Source: Rhodobacteraceae bacterium UBA2776
GTDB lineage: Bacteria > Pseudomonadota > Alphaproteobacteria > Rhodobacterales > Rhodobacteraceae
NCBI GenBank assembly: GCA_002352425.1
Contig: DEIK01000089.1
Span: 1 to 5,871, forward strand
DNA: 5,871 nucleotides
Direction: 5' to 3'
The notes below the pieces were generated by a model that made no database searches, was not told where the DNA came from, and saw only the letters and a list, made by a program, of their open reading frames with translations. Shown here piece after piece: positions 1-5,448 of the stretch. A program made the translations under genes and the position numbers. Position 1 is the stretch's first letter, and each line of letters opens with the position of its first letter.

Positions 1-2
1 GG

Positions 3-39
3 TGCCTTTTCAATAGGCAATGCAGGGTTTTGCGCCCTG
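3..39 (-). terminator. Two small hairpins downstream of ygfZ, possible terminator
   Basis: Two short inverted repeats lie just beyond the ygfZ stop codon. One has arms CAGGG (23-27) and CCCTG (35-39) around a 7-nt loop; the other has arms TGCCT (3-7) and AGGCA (15-19) around another 7-nt loop. Both stems are perfect over 5 bp. Neither is followed by a clear T tract on the minus strand, so a classical Rho-independent terminator is not shown. They could instead belong to a gene lying left of the window. Confidence 0.3.
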
Positions 40-41
40 TC

Positions 42-794
42 CTAGGGCAGGGTTGGGGCGGTGAGTGTGGCCTCGCCTGCGCGCAGTTCGCCCTGTGCGC
101 GGTCAAAGCGTAGGTAGGCGATGGCGCGGTTGCCGGACTGGGTGAACAGGGTTCCAGCGGGTTTTCCATCGGATGTGACGGGGGTTCCGGCTGGGGCGGT
201 TCCTGTGATGTTTACGGTGACGTAGCCCTTTTTCAGGGTGGTTTTGTGTTTCATGCGGGCGATGATTTCTTGGCCGACGTAGCAGCCTTTGCGAAAATCG
301 ACGCCGTTCAGGGACTCGAACCCGGCCTCTAAGATGTAGGTTTCATTGGGGATCAGTTCCACGCCTGTTTTCGGGATGCAGTGGGCCACGCGGATGGCGT
401 CATAGTCGGTGGCATCAGAGCCTGTTTCGGTGCCGACCTCGGTGCCGTAGAGTCTCCAGCCAAGTGCCGCATGGCGGGGGTCGGGCAGGGCCGTGGCGGG
501 GGCTGTGCCGGTGCCGCGTTTGACGTTCAGGGTTGAGGGGGCGATTTGGACGTTGGCGCGCAGGCGGTACATGGTGAGGCGGCGCATCAGGTCGTCGGCT
601 GTGGAGGCTGGGGCGTCCAGGGTGATGGTGTCGCCGTGTTCATACAGGAAGAAATCGGTGAGGAATTTGCCTTGGGGCGTCAAGAGGGCGGCGTAGAGCA
701 GGCCGTCTGACAGTTTGGCCATGTCGTTGGTGATCAGCCCTTGCAGGAAGTCGGTGCGGTCGGTGCCGGTGATGTCAAACAGTTTGCGTGTCAT
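42..794 (-). CDS. ygfZ: YgfZ/CAF17-type folate-binding Fe-S cluster protein
   Basis: This 250-residue protein belongs to the YgfZ/GcvT-like family, tetrahydrofolate-binding proteins that help assemble or repair 4Fe-4S clusters in certain enzymes (YgfZ in E. coli, CAF17/IBA57 in mitochondria). It acts in the cytoplasm. The family signature KGCYVGQE is at residues 169-176, with the conserved cysteine at 171. The N-terminus carries the usual FLQGLITND segment (17-24) and TPQGKFLTDFFLYE (39-52). Length is somewhat short compared with E. coli YgfZ (about 326) but usual for alphaproteobacterial members. The ATG at 792-794 is preceded by a good ribosome binding site, GAGGA (802-806 read on the minus strand), 7 nt away. 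It is divergent from the glycosyltransferase with 70 bp between the starts. The family assignment is firm; the client enzymes cannot be told from sequence. Confidence 0.93.
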   Translation of the reverse strand: MTRKLFDITGTDRTDFLQGLITNDMAKLSDGLLYAALLTPQGKFLTDFFLYEHGDTITLDAPASTADDLMRRLTMYRLRANVQIAPSTLNVKRGTGTAPATALPDPRHAALGWRLYGTEVGTETGSDATDYDAIRVAHCIPKTGVELIPNETYILEAGFESLNGVDFRKGCYVGQEIIARMKHKTTLKKGYVTVNITGTAPAGTPVTSDGKPAGTLFTQSGNRAIAYLRFDRAQGELRAGEATLTAPTLP

Positions 795-864
795 TTATAT
801 GTCCTCAATTCGCGTTGTTCGTAATATAGGGAGTGTGGGACGTGGGAACCAGAGGAGGTTTGGG
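795..864. promoter_or_regulatory. Divergent ygfZ / glycosyltransferase promoter region
   Basis: This 70-bp spacer must hold the 5' signals of both flanking genes. It contains the two ribosome binding sites (GAGGA for ygfZ, AGGAGG at 853-858 for the glycosyltransferase). An AT-rich patch at 822-828 reads TAATAT on the plus strand and TATATT on the minus strand, a -10-like element for either direction. I could not find a convincing -35 box at the right distance on either strand, so the exact promoters are unresolved. Confidence 0.3.
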
Positions 865-1539
865 ATGCGGGCGCCGTTGAGCATTGTTATTCCGGTATTG
901 GATGCGGAGGCTGGGTTGCCGTTGGTGTTGGCCTCAATGGTTGAGGGGCTGGAGGCTGGCGTGTTGCGCGAGGTGGTGGTGTCGGATGGCGGGTCTGTTG
1001 ATGGCAGTTGTGCGATGGCCGAGGCAGCAGGGGCTATGGTTGTGACGGGTGCTGCGGGCCGTGGTGGGCAGATGGCGCGGGGGGCGGAGGCGGCGGGTGG
1101 TGCGTGGTTGCTGTTTTTGCATGCGGATACGGTTTTGAGTGATGGATGGGCTGATGTTGTTGTTGCGCATATGGCGCGGGATCAGCGGGCGGGGTATTTT
1201 CGGTTGCGGTTTGCGGCGGCGGGGTTTGCGCCTTGGTTTGTGGCGGGGTGGGCGAATGTGCGGTCGCGGTGGTTTGGGTTGCCCTATGGGGATCAGGGGT
1301 TGTTAATTTCAAGGGCGCTGTATGATGCGGTTGGCGGGTTTGAGGACATTGCGTTGATGGAGGATGTGGCGATGGCGCGCAGCCTGCGGGGGCAGTTGGT
1401 TGAGTTGCCGGCCTGGGCTGTGACGGGGGCTGTGCGGTATCAAGAGGCTGGGTGGTTGCGGCAGGGGGGGCGGAACTTGTGGCGGCTGGTCCGGTATTTG
1501 GCGGGGGCTGATCCGGAGAGGTTGGGGCGTGGGTATTGA
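865..1539 (+). CDS. Family 2 glycosyltransferase, TIGR04283-like
   Basis: This 224-residue protein is a GT-A fold family 2 glycosyltransferase resembling the TIGR04283 group (rSAM/selenodomain-associated transferase 2). It opens with the typical nucleotide-binding strand SIVIPVLDAE (6-15), then VVVSDGGSVDGS (37-48) and GRGGQM (65-70). HADT at 86-89 takes the place of the metal-binding DxD. PYGDQG (140-145) and MEDVAM (165-170) match the acceptor/catalytic region. The C-terminus YLAGADPERLGRGY is also usual for the group. No membrane segment is evident, so a soluble enzyme is expected; donor and acceptor are unknown. The reading frame stays open upstream to an ATG at 715, but that would run across ygfZ; the ATG at 865 has a strong AGGAGG site 6 nt before it and starts exactly at the family N-terminus. 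The gene is extremely rich in G with few C on the coding strand. Confidence 0.9.
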   Translation: MRAPLSIVIPVLDAEAGLPLVLASMVEGLEAGVLREVVVSDGGSVDGSCAMAEAAGAMVVTGAAGRGGQMARGAEAAGGAWLLFLHADTVLSDGWADVVVAHMARDQRAGYFRLRFAAAGFAPWFVAGWANVRSRWFGLPYGDQGLLISRALYDAVGGFEDIALMEDVAMARSLRGQLVELPAWAVTGAVRYQEAGWLRQGGRNLWRLVRYLAGADPERLGRGY

Positions 1540-1550
1540 GGGCAGGCGTT

Positions 1551-1579
1551 TTGAATTAAACCATTTGATTAATTAACTT
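1551..1579 (+). promoter_or_regulatory. Candidate promoter of the ArsR-SRPBCC operon
   Basis: TTGAAT (1551-1556) could serve as -35 and TAACTT (1574-1579) as -10, separated by 17 bp. The -35 is good; the -10 matches the consensus at only 3 of 6 positions. If right, transcription would start near 1586 and leave a leader of only about 13 nt, which fits the absence of a Shine-Dalgarno sequence before the ATG at 1599. The spacer and -10 lie inside the palindrome at 1557-1588. Confidence 0.35.
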
Positions 1580-1588
1580 ATTGGTTTA
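1557..1588. promoter_or_regulatory. Palindromic candidate operator for the ArsR regulator
   Basis: A 32-bp imperfect palindrome is centred between 1572 and 1573. Its outer arms are TAAACCA (1557-1563) and TGGTTTA (1582-1588), perfect over 7 bp, and the centre is the self-complementary TTAATTAA (1569-1576). In all 12 of 16 base pairs match. Size and position, directly before the regulator start and over the promoter candidate, are what is expected of an autoregulated ArsR-family operator. The binding itself is inferred. Confidence 0.55.
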
Positions 1589-1598
1589 GTGTGTATGG

Positions 1599-1937
1599 AT
1601 GGATACCGTAGACCAACTGGATATGGCCTTTGCCGCATTGGCAAACCGGACGCGACGGGCAATTCTGGCGCATTTGGCGCAGGGTGAGGCCACCGTGAAT
1701 GAACTTGCGGCGCCATTTGATATGAGCTTGCCTGCGATCTCGAAACACATTCGGGTTTTGGAGGATGCGGGGTTGATCACACGGGGGCGCAATGCGCAGT
1801 TTCGGCCCTGCACATTGAACGTTGCACCGCTGGAGGCTGTGGCGCATTGGTCTGATCAATATCGTCCTATTTGGGACGCGCGGTTTGGTGCAATGGACCG
1901 GATTTTACAAACCATGAAGGGGGAAGGCGATGAGTGA
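1599..1937 (+). CDS. ArsR-family winged-helix regulator (SRPBCC-linked type)
   Basis: This 112-residue protein is a small ArsR-type transcriptional repressor. The start DMAFAALANRTRRAILAHLAQGE (8-30) and the helix-turn-helix plus wing region VNELAAPFDMSLPAISKHIR through LEDAGLI (33-60) are standard for the family. It has a single cysteine (C71) and lacks the CxC metal site of ArsR/SmtB, so metal sensing is unlikely. The C-terminal helix with WSDQYRPIW and FGAMDRIL is typical of the ArsR subgroup encoded next to SRPBCC/AHSA1 proteins. An in-frame TAG at 1587-1589 forces the start to 1599 or later. No Shine-Dalgarno site is visible, which suggests a very short leader. It overlaps the next gene by 8 bp, so the two are cotranscribed and probably translationally coupled. 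Autorepression through the upstream palindrome is inferred. Confidence 0.92.
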   Translation: MDTVDQLDMAFAALANRTRRAILAHLAQGEATVNELAAPFDMSLPAISKHIRVLEDAGLITRGRNAQFRPCTLNVAPLEAVAHWSDQYRPIWDARFGAMDRILQTMKGEGDE

Positions 1938-2415
1938 AGAACAGACTTGGGTTAAGGTGGTTCGCGAGATAGAGGCCTCGGTTGAAACGGTTTGGAAGAT
2001 GTGGACCGATCCCGAGATGTTCAAGCAATGGTATGGGCCTATGGGGATGTCGGTGCCGGTGGCTGAAATGGACGTTGTTGTTGGCGGTACTCGCAAAATC
2101 TGCATGGAAATGCAATCACCTGAGCGGACAATGTCCATGTGGTTTATCGGGGTCTACAAAGAAGTCAAAAGCCCAACCCGTCTGGTTTACACCGAAAGCA
2201 TGTGCACAGAGGACGGCACATTGATCCCGCCTGCCAGCATGGGCATGCCCGAAGGGACGCCAGATGTAACCGAAGTGATCGTCGATTTGAGCGAAGAGAA
2301 TGGCATAACCACCATGACGATGGTTCATGTTGGCGTGCCAGAAGGAACCGCGGGTGATGGTGGCTGGAACCAAGCCATAGATAAGCTGGTGGCGTTTGCA
2401 AACACGTTCCAATGA
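1930..2415 (+). CDS. SRPBCC / AHSA1-domain protein, methionine-rich
   Basis: This 161-residue protein belongs to the START/Bet v1-like SRPBCC superfamily, in the Aha1 C-terminal-like (AHSA1) group that forms a hydrophobic ligand pocket. Typical elements are REIEASVETVWKMWTDPEMF (12-31) followed by QWYGP, VGGTRKICME (51-60), YTES (87-90), and the closing GGWNQAIDKLVAF (144-156). It is cytoplasmic with no signal peptide. The start overlaps the end of the ArsR gene (ATG 1930, ArsR stop 1935-1937), with a purine-rich AAGGGGGAAGG stretch just upstream as ribosome binding site. Such ArsR-SRPBCC pairs are common; the SRPBCC partner's ligand is generally unknown. Unusually, 15 of 161 residues are methionine, clustered at 38-70 and 104-131. 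Codon choice is less G-skewed than in the glycosyltransferase upstream. Confidence 0.9.
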   Translation: MSEEQTWVKVVREIEASVETVWKMWTDPEMFKQWYGPMGMSVPVAEMDVVVGGTRKICMEMQSPERTMSMWFIGVYKEVKSPTRLVYTESMCTEDGTLIPPASMGMPEGTPDVTEVIVDLSEENGITTMTMVHVGVPEGTAGDGGWNQAIDKLVAFANTFQ

Positions 2416-2467
2416 GCGTTTTTTGACGCGATGAAAGCGATGGGACACCAATTTTGGGTAGGGTAAT

Positions 2468-2497
2468 TTGCGGGCCGTGCTTTGGAGCGGCCCGCAA
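2468..2497 (+). terminator. Perfect 10-bp GC-rich hairpin after the ArsR-SRPBCC operon
   Basis: The arms TTGCGGGCCG (2468-2477) and CGGCCCGCAA (2488-2497) are exact reverse complements around a 10-nt loop. It lies 52 bp after the SRPBCC stop. There is no T tract after it on either strand, so it is at best a non-canonical or Rho-assisted terminator, or an mRNA 3'-end stabiliser. The structure is certain; the function is inferred. Confidence 0.5.
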
Positions 2498-2515
2498 GTG
2501 AACGGCAGAGCAAGG

Positions 2516-2545
2516 TTGATCCTTTGCGGTCCCGAGGCGCATAGT
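2516..2545 (+). promoter_or_regulatory. Weak promoter candidate before the exported-protein gene
   Basis: TTGATC (2516-2521) and CATAGT (2540-2545) sit 18 bp apart and each match the sigma-70 consensus at 4 of 6 positions. The expected transcript would start about 45 nt before the ATG at 2596. Many such weak pairs occur by chance. Confidence 0.25.
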
Positions 2546-2595
2546 GCTTGTGGCAATTGAATTGTTCGGCAGTAAAATCACGTAAGGCCTACAGT

Positions 2596-3214
2596 ATGGA
2601 ACGCCTTACCATTCTTATGTATCTAGCATTGTCGCAATGGGCCTCTGCGCAGGAGGCGTCCTGTGTCACCCGTTCCCAATTCTTGAAAGGGGCGTTCACA
2701 GCGGGGTCGGTGCCGTGTGATCCGCAGATTGCGGGGCCGTTAAAGTATTGCAATGCCCGTGTTATCGAAGGTTCTGAGCTTCAGGACGTTTCTGAGGCAA
2801 AATTGGACTTTTTTGATTACTATTTTCGGGGTCTATCCGCCCTGCGATTTTGGAAAAGACGATGTAGCGACCACGATTGCAGCGGTGGATGATTTAAGGC
2901 TGTATGCGCTTTTGGATGAGGATCTGCCTGACGATGCCGGTGAGCTGTTTTATGCGCTCGCGACCGCCATTTTTTCAGCGCAACTGTCTGAATTTGCGCT
3001 TAAAGCCGAGGTCGGCACAGATTTTCAGGTGCTTAATCACAACGACATTGAGGGGCAGTTTTTCATCTATGGGTTGCCAAAATCAGTGCCTGAATGGGAG
3101 CGTGTTTTTGAATGTGTCGCGCGCTGTGGGGATGCGCAGGGTGACTCGAGGAAACTAACCAGATCGCCAGTGTTTTCGGCCTGCACGGGTGGGTTGGTAA
3201 AAAGCACGAATTAG
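2596..3214 (+). pseudogene. Small exported cysteine-containing protein, frameshifted
   Basis: I do not recognise this gene. It begins at ATG 2596, with AAGG 8 nt upstream, and encodes a clear Sec signal peptide: MERL, a hydrophobic core TILMYLALSQW, and an ASA cleavage motif at residues 16-18. That frame stops early at 2890-2892. The next frame (+1) continues without a stop from the overlap to TAG 3212-3214, with VYPPCDFGKDD, DDLRLYALLDEDLP and FFIYGLPKSVPEWERVFECV, which read as genuine protein. The second frame has no credible start or ribosome binding site of its own. One extra base in the shared stretch 2753-2892 explains this; the TTTTTT run at 2809-2814, or the TTTT (2823-2826) and GGGG (2828-2831) runs, are likely sites. 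Repaired, the protein would have about 205 residues with seven cysteines, suiting a periplasmic disulfide-bonded protein. A sequencing error is an equally good explanation. Confidence 0.7.
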
Positions 3215-3236
3215 ATGTTTTCCATGGCCGCTCATC

Positions 3237-3254
3237 GGGCTTTGCAGCCCTTTT
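3237..3254 (+). terminator. Rho-independent terminator candidate after the exported-protein gene
   Basis: GGGCT (3237-3241) and AGCCC (3246-3250) form a perfect 5-bp stem around TTGC and are followed directly by TTTT (3251-3254). It starts 22 nt after the TAG at 3214, in the right orientation for the plus-strand gene. The stem is short and the T tract modest. Confidence 0.5.
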
Positions 3255-3266
3255 CGCAAATGAAGA

Positions 3267-3280
3267 AAACCGCAAGGTTT
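3267..3280 (-). terminator. Weak hairpin after the ABC exporter gene
   Basis: AAACC (3267-3271) and GGTTT (3276-3280) pair around a 4-base loop, GCAA on the plus strand. Read on the minus strand, it lies 9 nt after the exporter stop and its distal arm runs into a T-rich stretch (TTTTCTTC). The stem is AT-rich and only 5 bp, so this is a tentative terminator. Confidence 0.3.
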
Positions 3281-3289
3281 GATGAATGG

Positions 3290-5179
3290 CTAGCGACCAA
3301 ACCAGCGTTGGGCGAAACGGCTGAACAGGTTTGGTTTGGGGGCGGCATCAGGGTAGGCGAGGCCTGTGGTCTGGCTGCCATTTTTGGGGTCCAGCGGGTT
3401 ATGGCCGCCGATCGGGGCGTTTTCTTTGAACTGTAAACGGTGCAGTTCGGCGTAGATGCCGCCGTTTTTCAACAGCTCCTCATGGGTGCCTTGGTCGACC
3501 ACGTGACCGCGGTCCATGACGATGATTTTATCGGCCGACTGGATGGTCGACAGCCGGTGCGCGATCACCAGTGTGGTGCGGCCTTTGGACAGGCGTTCCA
3601 GCGCCTTTTGCACCACCGCTTCGGAATGGGCGTCGAGCGCGGATGTGGCCTCGTCCAGCAGCAGAATTGGCGTGTCACGCAGGATGGCGCGGGCAATCGC
3701 AATGCGTTGGCGCTGACCGCCCGACAGGTTAGAGCCGCGCGGGCCAGCCGGGGTTTCAAGGCCGTTTGGTAGTTTGTCCAGAAAATCGGTGACATGGGCG
3801 GCGTCCAGCGCGGCCTTTAGGGCGGCGTCCGTGACATCGGTGCGGCCCAGCAAGATGTTTTCGCGCAGGGTTTCGTCAAACAGCAGCGCGTCTTGGGTCA
3901 CCACGGAAAACAGCCCGCGCAGGTCAGGTAGCTTTAGGTCTTTGATTGGGGTTCCGCCGATGGTGGTGGTGCCCGAGGTCGGTTCCACAAGGCGGGTCAG
4001 CACGTTGAAGATGGTGCTTTTGCCAGAGCCGGACGCGCCAACTAGGGCGGTGGTTTCACCGGCCTCTGCGGTCAGGGTGGTGCCATTCAACACGGCGGTG
4101 TCGTCATAGGCAAAGGTGACGTCCTTTAGGGCCAATGTGGTGTCGGCGTCTTTGGCAAACGCTGTGGATTTGGCGGGGGATGTGATGGTTGGTGTTTCGT
4201 CAAACAGTTGGTACAGCCGCTCGAGGCTGGCGGCGGCGACTTGCCAGATGCCAGCGATCGCCCCGAGGCGGCGCATGGGTTGAAAGGCCAGCGTCATGGC
4301 GGTGAAGAAGCTCATGAACTCGCCAACGGTTTTTTCACCGGCGATGATGTCGTGGCCGCCAACCATCAACACGCCGAAAAAGCCGATGCCGGTGATAATG
4401 TCGATCATCGAGGGGATCATGGCGCGCCCTGCGGCGGTTTTGATTTCAGCCATCACGATGTTGTCGATGATGCTGGTGAAACGGCCCAGTTGGTAGCGCT
4501 CCAGCAGGTTTAATTTGATCGGGTTGATGCCGTGAAAGACTTCGTCAAGACGGGTTGAGCGTTCGGCAGCGCTTTGGCGCATTTGGTTGGTTTTACGCCG
4601 GATGTAGCGTTGCAAGGCAAAGACCGGCAGCACCAGCAACGGCGCGCCGATGATGGCCACCACGGCCCAGAGCCAGTCGATGGACACGGCCACCCCCAGC
4701 AGCACAACCAGCGAGACAATATCGCGGCCAACCCCCGAGATCACCACAGCCCAGACCGATTGGACCACAACGGTGTCGCCCTGCACGCGCTCCATCAGCG
4801 CGCCGGGTGGGTTTTTCTGGAAAAACACCGAGTCCAGGCGCATCAAGTGGTCCAGCAGGTCGATTTGCATTTTGGTCGAGGTTTTTTGGGCGATACGGGT
4901 CAGGATGGTTTTCTGGCTGACTTCGGTGATGGCGCGCATCAGGAACAGGCCAAAGATGATGCCGCCGACCCACCAGATCGCGTCAGCGTCGCCGCCGACA
5001 AAGACATTGTCAAACATCGGTTGCAGCATGTAGCTGAGGATGCCCAGTGAGGAGCCTTCCATCACCATAAACACAAGGGCAATCAGCATCCACCAGATAT
5101 GGGATTTCAGGTAATCGTTCCAGAGCCGCACCATCAGGGTGCGGGATGTGTAGCGTGGGTCAATCGGGGTTTTTTTCAC
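3290..5179 (-). CDS. ABC exporter, fused membrane and ATPase domains (MsbA-like)
   Basis: This 629-residue protein is a type I (type IV fold) ABC exporter half-transporter, expected to work as a homodimer in the inner membrane. About six membrane segments can be placed near residues 29-55, 67-85, 142-163, 166-189, 258-280 and 286-305. The ATPase follows: Walker A GASGSGKST (381-389), Q-loop Q429, signature LSGGQ (485-489), Walker B ILLLDE (505-510) with catalytic E510, D-loop SALD (513-516) and switch H541. All catalytic residues are present. It resembles MsbA-type lipid A or multidrug exporters, but the substrate cannot be told. The start is GTG at 5177-5179: an in-frame TAG at 5217-5219 closes the frame upstream and no ATG lies between. 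The ribosome binding site is weak (AGG about 6 nt upstream). About 45 residues extend past the ATPase core, polar then ending in the basic-aromatic FSRFAQRWFGR. Confidence 0.93.
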   Translation of the reverse strand: MKKTPIDPRYTSRTLMVRLWNDYLKSHIWWMLIALVFMVMEGSSLGILSYMLQPMFDNVFVGGDADAIWWVGGIIFGLFLMRAITEVSQKTILTRIAQKTSTKMQIDLLDHLMRLDSVFFQKNPPGALMERVQGDTVVVQSVWAVVISGVGRDIVSLVVLLGVAVSIDWLWAVVAIIGAPLLVLPVFALQRYIRRKTNQMRQSAAERSTRLDEVFHGINPIKLNLLERYQLGRFTSIIDNIVMAEIKTAAGRAMIPSMIDIITGIGFFGVLMVGGHDIIAGEKTVGEFMSFFTAMTLAFQPMRRLGAIAGIWQVAAASLERLYQLFDETPTITSPAKSTAFAKDADTTLALKDVTFAYDDTAVLNGTTLTAEAGETTALVGASGSGKSTIFNVLTRLVEPTSGTTTIGGTPIKDLKLPDLRGLFSVVTQDALLFDETLRENILLGRTDVTDAALKAALDAAHVTDFLDKLPNGLETPAGPRGSNLSGGQRQRIAIARAILRDTPILLLDEATSALDAHSEAVVQKALERLSKGRTTLVIAHRLSTIQSADKIIVMDRGHVVDQGTHEELLKNGGIYAELHRLQFKENAPIGGHNPLDPKNGSQTTGLAYPDAAPKPNLFSRFAQRWFGR

Positions 5180-5212
5180 GGTTGCCTGATCCTGTGGGGC
5201 AGTTGTTTTACG

Positions 5213-5241
5213 TGTCTAGCCTGCTGGGGGTGGGCTGGCAA
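5213..5241 (-). promoter_or_regulatory. Candidate promoter of the ABC exporter
   Basis: On the minus strand TTGCCA (5236-5241) and TAGACA (5213-5218) are 17 bp apart. The -35 matches consensus at 5 of 6 positions, the -10 at 3 of 6. Transcription would start near 5206, giving a leader of roughly 27 nt before the GTG start. Confidence 0.4.
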
Positions 5242-5288
5242 GGATTGCTATGGGACGCCGTGGAGCTGCAGGCATGGGGCAGCATGGA

Positions 5289-5343
5289 GGCCCTGCGGGC
5301 CGCTTTGTATCTCGGGCCTGCGGCCCTCGGGTGCCTGCGGCGC
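5289..5343. repeat. Cluster of three GC-rich hairpins with TGC loops
   Basis: Three small inverted repeats follow each other: GGCCC-TGC-GGGCC (5289-5301), GGGCC-TGC-GGCCC (5314-5326) and GTGCC-TGC-GGCGC (5331-5343, one wobble pair). The first two have perfect 5-bp stems with the same TGC loop and mirrored arms. GCCTGCGGC occurs twice as a direct repeat (5316-5324 and 5333-5341). The role is unknown; attenuation, transcriptional insulation or a family-specific repeat are possible. Confidence 0.5.
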
Positions 5344-5390
5344 GGATATTTGTGCAAAAAAGAAGGGGGCGGTCGTGAAGGGTTTGGGAA

Positions 5391-5419
5391 TTGACGAGGC
5401 TGGGGGGAGGGCATAGCGT
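5391..5419 (+). promoter_or_regulatory. Candidate promoter of the aminotransferase
   Basis: TTGACG (5391-5396) is a near-perfect -35 (5 of 6) and TAGCGT (5414-5419) a weak -10 (3 of 6), 17 bp apart. The start of transcription would fall near 5426, just before the GGAG ribosome binding site (5435-5438). Confidence 0.4.
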
Positions 5420-5448
5420 TTGAGAAAATGTAACGGAGAGTTTTTGCG

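Larger units (their letters stand above)
2416..2595. other. Intergenic spacer between SRPBCC gene and exported-protein gene
   Basis: This 180-bp stretch carries no gene I can support. It holds the hairpin at 2468-2497 and a weak promoter candidate at 2516-2545. The frame of the downstream gene stays open to a TTG at 2548, but the ATG at 2596 is the better start. Confidence 0.6.
5180..5448. other. Divergent intergenic region, ABC exporter / aminotransferase
   Basis: This 269-bp spacer separates two outward-facing genes. It holds promoter candidates for each side, a cluster of three GC hairpins (5289-5343), and an ATATTT stretch followed by an A-rich run ending in AAGAAGG (5346-5366). Plus-strand frames stay open across much of it, but I attribute this to the G-rich, stop-poor composition; they show no ribosome binding site or recognisable protein. 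Confidence 0.6.

Noticed and set aside
715..864. Longer N-terminus for the glycosyltransferase from ATG 715
   Set aside because: It would run antisense through the start of ygfZ; the AGGAGG-preceded ATG 865 fits the family N-terminus.
1556..1576. Possible CtrA box (TTAA repeats before the ArsR gene)
   Set aside because: The TTAA copies at 1556-1559 and 1569-1572 are 9 bp apart, not the 7 bp of the CtrA consensus; the palindrome explains the sequence better.
2116..2556. 146-residue minus-strand reading frame
   Set aside because: It is antisense to the SRPBCC gene, crosses the hairpin, and resembles no protein I know.
2809..2815. Programmed -1 frameshifting at TTTTTTG
   Set aside because: A -1 shift leads to the third frame, not to the frame that holds the downstream protein; a +1 shift or loss of one base is required.
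2753..3214. A separate gene starting at ATG 2753
   Set aside because: No ribosome binding site, and the first residues are just an out-of-frame reading of the upstream gene; a frameshift in one gene fits better.
3799..3832. Repeated GGCGGCGTCC inside the exporter gene
   Set aside because: It encodes alanine-rich helix residues (around AALKAALDAAHV) and is explained by coding, not by a DNA repeat.
4574..5050. 158-residue plus-strand reading frame inside the exporter gene
   Set aside because: It is antisense to a clear ABC exporter, with a His/Gln/Asp-rich composition typical of a complementary-frame shadow.
5099..5416. Plus-strand reading frames across the exporter/aminotransferase spacer
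   Set aside because: They overlap the exporter start antisense, have no ribosome binding site, and cover hairpins and promoter candidates; open only because the sequence is G-rich.
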